This document shows positions 6,656 through 13,518 of a stretch of 35,423 nucleotides of DNA, in pieces. Both the position numbers and the translations under genes were made by a program. How positions within the stretch are numbered: the first letter of the stretch is position 1; each line of letters begins with the position of its first letter. The notes below the pieces were generated by a model. That model ran no database searches, was not told where the DNA came from, and was given only the letters and a program-made list of their open reading frames with translations. Source of the stretch: a virus. The stretch covers positions 1-35,423 of IMG/VR virus record IMGVR_UViG_3300037056_000015, one strand, 5' to 3'.

Positions 6656-6679
6656 CCTATAGTTGTTGATATTAATATC
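6656..6679 (-). promoter_or_regulatory. T7-type promoter-like sequence with AT palindrome
   Basis: On the minus strand TAATATCAACAACTATAGG (6674-6656) matches the T7 late promoter at 14 of 19 positions, including TAATA at -17 to -13 and ACTATAGG over the start site. It partly overlaps a perfect 12-bp palindrome GATATTAATATC (6668-6679) that also contains the large terminase stop codon. It would drive the decoration-protein pair. It differs from the four-copy element elsewhere in the window, so the two cannot both be the main promoter of one polymerase; a chance match is quite possible. Confidence 0.35.
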
Positions 6680-8486
6680 GTTTCTTACGTGTTTGACTCT
6701 TCTGAGCCACTCCTGTCATCCGTTCCCGTCTAAGTGCTGGGTCAAGCATGACTCGAAGTTCTGCCTTCATGTCCTTCACTGCTCGCTCTTTCTCCACCCT
6801 ATGGGCGTCATAGTCAAGCTCTTCAATACATTGCCTCACGGCTCCTGCCAGTGAATCAAGTCTGTCGTCATGCCTCAAGCAGCCACGTTCTCTAGAGATG
6901 TGGGCCATTTGGTGCATGAGAGTATAGGTTATAGCCTTGCCAGTTGGGTATTGGCGGAAAGCCGAAGCTGTGTCTTCCTTGATGACTGCCTCTGATATCA
7001 CCAGCCTATGGTTAGATATAACAGGCTCTAGGATATCGCATATGCGATCTTCCTTCTGACCCATAACATTATCATCTACCAACGTGCATGGGTGGTGTTT
7101 CTCAAATAGTGGCCGAAGTGCAGCCATGTGTGCGCCGTTACCGTAGTTCTTCTCAATGAAGACCTCACGGGCGCCTGCTTTCTTAGCAGCATTAACTAAC
7201 TTCATTAGGCTAGCTTCTTCATAGCCTCCTAATGCACCGCCTATGTCGAGTAAGTACATTGTGGTGTTGATCAGGCCTAATATAGAGTAAGCCATTTCGT
7301 CACCGTTCGCACCGCCACCGGATGGATCAATGTACATGATCTTACGGTCATACACACGCCAGTCGTAGGGTTTATCTACAACGGCTTGGAAGTGGCTATC
7401 TCGCAGGTTGCCTATCTTGGGCAGTCCTTTGATGGTGCTTTCAGCGGCTTTACTATGCATAGGAGAGACTGGCCCTTCTAGTTCATTGTATAGCGCTACT
7501 GCTAAGTTATTAAGCTTGAGAGGGAACTTGCTAGCATCCGACAGTTGCGTATTGAGCATGAATTGCAGCTGGAACTTAGCCGCACCCTGTGAGCCTTCTT
7601 TCTTTGTGAGTCCCGCATCATCTAGGCCATCCATCTCTGGACACGTTGCATGTCCTGAACCACCTCCTATGCCTTGTCCAGATTGCAGCTCTGGGTTTAG
7701 CTCTATGTCACGACGGAACATAGGAGCCAATAGGCCATCAAAGTCTGGCAACTCTTCCACTGTTGGATAACGACCAGTCCAGATACGAACCTCGTACCCC
7801 CGCGCAGGGAGTTCGGTGTAGATACTATCGCTAGATTGCGGAGTACCTAAGTACACGATATCACCACTAGAGTTAATAGATTCAAACTCTTTGGTGGTAT
7901 CTTCTAGGATAGCCTTAGCTTCCACGGTTCGTGTGTTCTTCTGTGATTCAACGTCATCCGCTATCAGGAGACCAGCGCGCATCCCCGCACAACCTGCCTC
8001 AATTGATTGGCACACTACCGATGGTGACTTTGGTGCCCCCTTTAGCGAGTAGTGAACGTCGAACTTCTCAGTGCTGTCACTATCACCATTGCTGGCATCA
8101 GGGCACATGAACTGTAAGTAGTCTACATTTCTGAAGATTTTAACAATCCATGTGGAAATCTCCTTAGCTCGTTTAGAGGACTGGGAGAAGATAACAACAG
8201 CAAGGGAGGGTTTGTGTATAAGCTTGAACACGGCGTAGATAGCTGCAACTGTAGTCTTAGCTTGTCCTCGCTGTGCCATGATCATACGATACAACGGGCC
8301 AGTCTGTAGGAAGTCGAGCATGTCGCCCTGAGTCCTGTTTAGCCTTGGTTTGCCGGGGATTGTCCTCTGTAGGATATCATCAGCGAAGTTAAGGAGGCCT
8401 TCTGTTGTATTAGGGTAGATCTCTTGTAGAGCGGCCAGCAGTTCCCACTGCTTAGCCTGCTCTGCTAGTGTCATCCTTTTAGCCAT
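6672..8486 (-). CDS. terL: Terminase large subunit
   Basis: 604 residues, close to T7 gp19 (586). It is the ATP-driven motor and nuclease that packages DNA through the portal and cuts the concatemer. The ATPase has a Walker A-like loop AQRGQAKTT at about residues 71-79 and a Walker B LLIADDVES near 175. The C-terminal nuclease shows YIDPSGGGANGDEMAYSI and, further on, IEKNYGNGAHM and RHDDRLDSLAGAV, whose acidic residues fit the metal site of the RNase H-like fold. The gene follows the small subunit by five bases, with the ribosome binding site GAGGTAATATAT. Its last codons overlap a palindromic promoter-like region for the decoration genes. Confidence 0.93.
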   Translation of the reverse strand: MAKRMTLAEQAKQWELLAALQEIYPNTTEGLLNFADDILQRTIPGKPRLNRTQGDMLDFLQTGPLYRMIMAQRGQAKTTVAAIYAVFKLIHKPSLAVVIFSQSSKRAKEISTWIVKIFRNVDYLQFMCPDASNGDSDSTEKFDVHYSLKGAPKSPSVVCQSIEAGCAGMRAGLLIADDVESQKNTRTVEAKAILEDTTKEFESINSSGDIVYLGTPQSSDSIYTELPARGYEVRIWTGRYPTVEELPDFDGLLAPMFRRDIELNPELQSGQGIGGGSGHATCPEMDGLDDAGLTKKEGSQGAAKFQLQFMLNTQLSDASKFPLKLNNLAVALYNELEGPVSPMHSKAAESTIKGLPKIGNLRDSHFQAVVDKPYDWRVYDRKIMYIDPSGGGANGDEMAYSILGLINTTMYLLDIGGALGGYEEASLMKLVNAAKKAGAREVFIEKNYGNGAHMAALRPLFEKHHPCTLVDDNVMGQKEDRICDILEPVISNHRLVISEAVIKEDTASAFRQYPTGKAITYTLMHQMAHISRERGCLRHDDRLDSLAGAVRQCIEELDYDAHRVEKERAVKDMKAELRVMLDPALRRERMTGVAQKSQTRKKRY

Positions 8487-8491
8487 ATATA

Positions 8492-8782
8492 TTACCTCTC
8501 AAATGTTAGCACGTTACCTTGGCTCTTCTCGCGAAGCTCCTCAAGTTTCTGAGCTATCTCGCTCTGCTCTTCCGAGTCATCGTTAGAACACACTACTTCG
8601 TTCTGCTGTACCCACTTAGCGGCTGCTAGTAGGTCTTTGGTTTCGATTGTGTAAATACGATCTTCTTCATCAGCACCATCGTGCTTAGTCTTTATCGCAT
8701 TTAGCTTGTCTAGGAAGAGTTCGTTCACAAGACCGTGAACACTCCCTACTTCCGTCTCTGTTGCTACTGTCTTCTTTGACAT
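8492..8782 (-). CDS. terS: Terminase small subunit
   Basis: 96 residues, similar in size to T7 gp18 (89). The small subunit recognises concatemeric DNA and regulates the large terminase. The protein is acidic and helical: a probable DNA-binding/oligomer core (GLVNELFLDKLNAIKTKHDG), a middle amphipathic segment and a charged tail (EIAQKLEELREKSQ). The start has GAGAGG about eight bases upstream, and the first ~33 codons lie inside the 3' part of the holin ORF in another frame. Assignment rests mainly on position between holin and large terminase, as in T7. Confidence 0.8.
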   Translation of the reverse strand: MSKKTVATETEVGSVHGLVNELFLDKLNAIKTKHDGADEEDRIYTIETKDLLAAAKWVQQNEVVCSNDDSEEQSEIAQKLEELREKSQGNVLTFER

Positions 8783-8951
8783 CGTAATTACCTCTCGACA
8801 TGTTAAAAACCATAAGAGCTATACGCATTATAACGTACACCAGTGTCGATATGTACACCCACTCTTGTATGGTAAGGCCCCAGAGCGATAGACCCGTAGG
8901 CACTACCACTGGGGCTATATCCGCTGCTACTTTTAATAAACTATCTGACAT
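8685..8951 (-). CDS. Holin, T7 gp17.5-like (class II)
   Basis: 88 residues with two hydrophobic segments, about 10-27 (ADIAPVVVPTGLSLWGL) and 30-49 (WVYISTLVYVIMRIALMVF), then a charged tail. Two closely spaced membrane helices and position between tail fibre and small terminase match T7 gp17.5, which makes the inner-membrane lesions that time lysis. The start is two bases after the tail-fibre stop, with GAGGAG upstream. Oddly, the last ~32 codons overlap the small terminase gene by 98 bases in a different frame, so the Arg/Cys/Asp-rich C-terminus is constrained by two reading frames. Confidence 0.8.
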   Translation of the reverse strand: MSDSLLKVAADIAPVVVPTGLSLWGLTIQEWVYISTLVYVIMRIALMVFNMSRGNYDVKEDSSNRDGSRECSRSCERTLPRQAKCDKD

Positions 8952-8952
8952 A

Positions 8953-10209
8953 TCAAAAGAACTCCTCTATTATTATTACTCCTGCTGAACCGTCCTGTGG
9001 GTCTGCGTTACCTGTAGTCGAGCCTAGCCCACCTACTCCATAGTTGCCACTAGCAACGTCAAGGTGTCCTGATTGGTTAGCTACTGATCCTCCTAGGAAC
9101 GAGCCACCACCTATTGAACTAAATATTTCATCAGAAGATGTACCGGATGGGTCTGATCTCTCGAAGCGTTTAGTACCGAAAGAGCCACCGAATAGTAACT
9201 GACCTGCTGTGCCTACACCCCCTGCACCGCCTGACCAGTCATCGGGAGAGACTCCCCCGCCGTTACCCCCAGTAGCTACTACGTGTGCGCCTAGAGATGA
9301 TGTACCCCCAGCAGCTCCCGCCACTGGGCCGTTGCCACCTGCTCCTTTAGAGCCTCCTGCTCCCACTGTAACTGTTAGGCTGGCGCCTACAAGAGCTGCT
9401 GTTAGGTAAGCAATAGCGCAACCGCCACCGCCACCACAAGCGCCTGCGTGAGTATTGAAGTTGTATAGCTGGCCACCACCGCCACCGCCTACGACTGTTA
9501 CCTTTACAGTACGCATACCAGTTGTGGGTGTGTATGTACCTGAAGCAGTGAACACTTGCATAGAGGCTGCACCTGTGCCTAATGCACTCGTCACTTGCTT
9601 AGCTGTAACGTAGCGTGTGTCGTCTGTACCTACTGCGAACTCGGCATCAGTGAGCTTCTCAACCGTACCCGCTACCGTCTCGGTTGCATAGGATACGCCG
9701 TTCAGCCCTACAAGTGCGTCATCAACATATGTACTCAGTCCGGCTACACTGTCATCAAGGTAACTCTTAGTAACCGCATCACTATCTAGTGTAGGGACAG
9801 AAAGACCCGTGAGAGAGCCTCCTGACATATCTAGGCCCATAGGCAAGTATGTAACTCCTAAACCATCACCTTCTATGTTTGAGTTATATCCGTCTTCTAT
9901 TTCCTGAACTGCCATGAGTACTTGGTTAAAAGCAATATTCATGTTAGTTGGCTTAGCCATGTTGGCATAGCTAAACGAACTGTATATGTTTGTAGTAGGG
10001 GTACGACGACGAACGAAGACCTTAGCATCAACCGCTGGGGCTGTGTCAAAGGTCAGTACGTTCTCAATGTCGAAGTTAAACCCTGTGTCTATAAGTAGAT
10101 CATCAACATAAACCTCTACGTGGGAGCTATCAAGATAGCCCCCTTTAAAGGCCATAGAGAAGGCCGTTTTGGTTCCGTCGCCTACATGCGAGAATGAAGA
10201 ATTAGCCAT
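8953..10209 (-). CDS. Tail fibre, T7 gp17-type N-terminus with glycine-rich tip
   Basis: 418 residues. Residues 1-~150 match the T7 tail-fibre N-terminal domain that docks to the tail (MANSSFSHVGDGTKTAFSMAF, VFVRRRTPTTNIYSSFSYANM, IAFNQVLMAVQEIEDG). A short shaft follows (YLDDSVAGLSTYVDDAL). From about residue 218 there is a glycine-rich tip domain: VFTASGTYTPTTGMRTVKVTVVGGGGGG and several later GG-rich stretches. Such tips can form polyglycine-type sandwiches in phage adhesins and are often the receptor-binding, fast-evolving part. It is shorter than T7 gp17 (553). It lies between gp16-like and holin genes as in T7. Confidence 0.88.
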   Translation of the reverse strand: MANSSFSHVGDGTKTAFSMAFKGGYLDSSHVEVYVDDLLIDTGFNFDIENVLTFDTAPAVDAKVFVRRRTPTTNIYSSFSYANMAKPTNMNIAFNQVLMAVQEIEDGYNSNIEGDGLGVTYLPMGLDMSGGSLTGLSVPTLDSDAVTKSYLDDSVAGLSTYVDDALVGLNGVSYATETVAGTVEKLTDAEFAVGTDDTRYVTAKQVTSALGTGAASMQVFTASGTYTPTTGMRTVKVTVVGGGGGGQLYNFNTHAGACGGGGGCAIAYLTAALVGASLTVTVGAGGSKGAGGNGPVAGAAGGTSSLGAHVVATGGNGGGVSPDDWSGGAGGVGTAGQLLFGGSFGTKRFERSDPSGTSSDEIFSSIGGGSFLGGSVANQSGHLDVASGNYGVGGLGSTTGNADPQDGSAGVIIIEEFF

Positions 10210-10221
10210 TGTGGCCTCCTG

Positions 10222-13200
10222 TTATTTTAGTTGATTAGTTAGTTGCTGCATAGTCTGAGCGACACCAATAGAGTTAGCTAAGGGAGCCAGCTTGCGCCAC
10301 TTCTCAGCTGTCTTGTAGCCATCACCATCTCCTTTCATAAGGTCTACTAAGCTATGTGTAGCTTCTGCTACATCTTGCCCTAGACCTAGTGCTGGTGCTA
10401 TGGATCCGATGTTGTACCCACTGTAACCTACCTCACCGTGTCGCTGGGCCATAGCTGCGTCAGGTAGCATGTTAAGGGAAGCCAAAGCGTCGCCTGCTAG
10501 GTTGAGTCCTGCTACCTGCGGTAGTGCAGTTGCAATACCCCAACCTAGGTTCTTAGCCTCAAACTTCTCGTCAAGGTAGGCCTGTGGGTCATCCTGACCG
10601 CCAGACTTCATAACGTGTTTAGCTGTATAAGCCAGACCTGCGAACATAGTGGACTGCATGAAGATCAAGGCCGCGATAGTCTTGTCTCCCTGCACATCAT
10701 GTACAGCCTGCTTCTCTATAGAGGTTATCGAGAAAGACTTAAACTGAGTCATCATCTTACCTAGAGTAGTACTCATCCATACGGAGTTATCACCGATGAA
10801 GTTCTTCTGTACAACACGACCAGATATGCGGTGCATGCCTGTGATCAATGTCTCGCGAGCTTCAGGTGTCATAGCGTTGAAGTCCAAGCCCTTACGGCCA
10901 TTAGCTAGAGTCTTGGGGTTAGCCTTCATAGTCTTGGTGAACTCCTTACGGAATGCCTCATCTAATCCTGCCTCATCCATACTCTTAGCGAACTTGCCCC
11001 AGTTACCATCCTGTACAGCATCAGCCATACGGAGGTAGATACCACGCATAGCTACACGCTCATAGTTTCCCTGTATCTGCTGGAAGCCAGAGGCGTACTT
11101 GCCTACACGTCCTAGGCCTGCCATTACGCTATCAAACGCTTGACCAAAGCCCTCGCCTGCATCGTCACCGATAGCTTCACGGTGTACAGAGTGAGCGGCC
11201 ATAGCATTGTCTTCACCAATAGGGAACCCTACTAGAGACTCCATGTCTCGCATAACCTCGTCGTGATGCTCTCCGGCTATCTTGTTACCAGCCCGTTTAG
11301 AGCGAGTCCAGAAGAAGCCAACCTGCGGCACTGACGCCATAGCATTACGGAAACCGAGTACAGAGGTGATACGAGCCATCTCTGGTATCTGAGCGAAGCC
11401 TACGTTCTGTAGTCTTAGAGAGGCAGTAACACCACGTAGGCGTCGGAAGCCCTCGGAGTTCTCACCCTCTAGGGACTGGCCGTAGATAAGCTTAGCAGCA
11501 TCACGGAGGATATCCGCTTCATGCTTAGCATTAGCTGCGTCTTGGCCGTTGTTACGACCTGCACGCTCTGCTGCATCTATCTGCCTCTCAAAGTCTTCCT
11601 GTGTACGGAACCCTTTACGAGCCATAGCAGAGTCTCCCGCTGCTTCTTTGATGTACCCATCAGCAAGTATGCCCATGTCATTATCAAGCAAGTCAATCAT
11701 TTTGACGTCACCAACCTGTGCGTTGATATTCATATGCAACGAACTCTTAGCTCGGTTAGACATGCTTCTTCCGTCTGACTCTCTTGCTGTCTCCTCAACT
11801 AGGTTACGAATAGCACGATCATCTACGCCAGCAGACCTAAGCTCAGCTATGATACGCTCTTTCTCAGCTGCATTAAACACACCATCAAAGGCTTGCTTAG
11901 CGCTCAGCGTAGAGTCTATAGCGCGATTGTACTGTACCTTGGCTATCTTGTTAGCTAACATAGCAGGTATCTTATGACGACCTGTCTGGTAAGCTTTAGA
12001 CATTGTACGACGAACAGCCTGCGGACTAGTACGACTGACAGCATTATCTACTGCTCGACCTTTAATCATAACAGGTGCGTAGGTACGATCTGTTTGTACA
12101 TTCTCGAACCCTACTACATCATTATCCTTTCGGATCTTGAGGCCCATTTCCATCTGGTCAGCGAAGCCCTTTGCGGCCTGCTTTACGCTGGCTGGTGCAC
12201 TTGGGTTAGGGGAGTCCACCTCTAGCCTTACAAGCTTGTCGAACTCTTCACGGTTACGGCCTATGCCACGGGATATGATATTACCGCCCTGTGACTTCAT
12301 CCATGCGTTATATCCTTCGTTGTAGCCGTTCTTACCTGCACCTTGCATCTGCGTCTCGAACTTATGCTTGAGGATAGCTGCTGTCTCTTCGGGTACACGA
12401 TTACCTTGTGGGTTCTCTAGTAAGTCTCGACCTATTGAGCGAAAGGCTCCATTCTGTGAGTGGTCAATAGAGGCGTATGCGCTCTGTACCTTGCTGGTCT
12501 GTGTTGAGCCGCTACCTACGTTGAAGCCCTTAGTGTGTACAGGTACTTCAGCGGAATCACGTACACGCTCTGCCATAGAGTCATACATCTCTTCATCACC
12601 AACTACAAAGGCTTCCTCAGCAATCTCTGTCCCTTCAACCTGTGCCGCGCCTGCGGAGGTATCTTGTTTGGCTAGAGCTTCGTCCCTAAGTGCATCAAGG
12701 GAGTCTGTGTCCATTATGTCATTAGCTGGCTCGTCTATCTGATATGATGCACGTCCTGCATTCTCTGCATGCTCATCATACATATTACGGGCGTTAGCGT
12801 CTGCTGCTAGCTCATCCAGCTCATCCGTAGCATCTGCTAGTTCTGGGTTAGCCTTACGAGTAAGGGCACCTAGGGCACCACCTAATACAAAGGAGCCAAC
12901 TGCTGCCACACCTATCTCATCAATACCACGCTGTGTGTCATTCTGGATAAGGAAGGATTCAATTACTGCACCCTCACCAGCGGCGATAGAAGCACTACGA
13001 AGTACGTTAGCTACCTTACCAACCTTAGCTGATATGCCGATAGGGCCAGTAGCCGCACCAACTGCCCAGCCTACAGGGTCAAGGATAGCCGCTGTCACTT
13101 CTGCTGCTGCCCCACCTAGGCCGTAAGACTGAATAGTTTCAGCTCTGCCCTTGTCTTCTTCTACATACGATATACGGTTACGCATATCGTCTTGGGACTC

Positions 13201-13509
13201 TGACTCACGTAAGTAAGCCACGTCCTCAGTAGACCATTGACGCTGATCATACTCAGACAAATCTACACTGTGAGCATCAAATGATGTATCACTGGCATCT
13301 TCATATTTCTTATCTAGAGATCTATTGGCCCCACGCGCAACTGAGTCAATAACATGGTGTTGCTCAACTGCTGTGGAGAAGGCGTTCCCAAAGTCTTCCA
13401 CAAAGGTACTCGGCTGCTGCTCAAGACGATCTTGTTCTTTATTGATAGCCTCCTCGCTTGGCGGAGTGAAGCTCTGTGCTGTCTGTTGTAAACCCTTCTT
13501 TAAGGCCAT
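10222..13509 (-). CDS. Internal virion protein, T7 gp16-like
   Basis: 1095 residues (T7 gp16 is 1318). In T7 the gp14/15/16 core proteins are ejected first and build the channel across the cell envelope. Here the N-terminal half is helical with a hydrophobic segment around residues 140-215 (LGGAAAEVTAAILDPVGWAVGAATGP, then VAAVGSFVLGGALGALT), and a further hydrophobic stretch near residue 960 (IAALIFMQSTMFAGLAYTA). I do not see the N-terminal lytic transglycosylase of T7 gp16; a lysozyme-like domain is instead at the C-terminus of the adjacent gp15-like protein. Position between gp15-like and tail fibre supports the call. The ATG follows the gp15-like stop by nine bases. Confidence 0.85.
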   Translation of the reverse strand: MALKKGLQQTAQSFTPPSEEAINKEQDRLEQQPSTFVEDFGNAFSTAVEQHHVIDSVARGANRSLDKKYEDASDTSFDAHSVDLSEYDQRQWSTEDVAYLRESESQDDMRNRISYVEEDKGRAETIQSYGLGGAAAEVTAAILDPVGWAVGAATGPIGISAKVGKVANVLRSASIAAGEGAVIESFLIQNDTQRGIDEIGVAAVGSFVLGGALGALTRKANPELADATDELDELAADANARNMYDEHAENAGRASYQIDEPANDIMDTDSLDALRDEALAKQDTSAGAAQVEGTEIAEEAFVVGDEEMYDSMAERVRDSAEVPVHTKGFNVGSGSTQTSKVQSAYASIDHSQNGAFRSIGRDLLENPQGNRVPEETAAILKHKFETQMQGAGKNGYNEGYNAWMKSQGGNIISRGIGRNREEFDKLVRLEVDSPNPSAPASVKQAAKGFADQMEMGLKIRKDNDVVGFENVQTDRTYAPVMIKGRAVDNAVSRTSPQAVRRTMSKAYQTGRHKIPAMLANKIAKVQYNRAIDSTLSAKQAFDGVFNAAEKERIIAELRSAGVDDRAIRNLVEETARESDGRSMSNRAKSSLHMNINAQVGDVKMIDLLDNDMGILADGYIKEAAGDSAMARKGFRTQEDFERQIDAAERAGRNNGQDAANAKHEADILRDAAKLIYGQSLEGENSEGFRRLRGVTASLRLQNVGFAQIPEMARITSVLGFRNAMASVPQVGFFWTRSKRAGNKIAGEHHDEVMRDMESLVGFPIGEDNAMAAHSVHREAIGDDAGEGFGQAFDSVMAGLGRVGKYASGFQQIQGNYERVAMRGIYLRMADAVQDGNWGKFAKSMDEAGLDEAFRKEFTKTMKANPKTLANGRKGLDFNAMTPEARETLITGMHRISGRVVQKNFIGDNSVWMSTTLGKMMTQFKSFSITSIEKQAVHDVQGDKTIAALIFMQSTMFAGLAYTAKHVMKSGGQDDPQAYLDEKFEAKNLGWGIATALPQVAGLNLAGDALASLNMLPDAAMAQRHGEVGYSGYNIGSIAPALGLGQDVAEATHSLVDLMKGDGDGYKTAEKWRKLAPLANSIGVAQTMQQLTNQLK

Positions 13510-13518
13510 AGTAATCTC

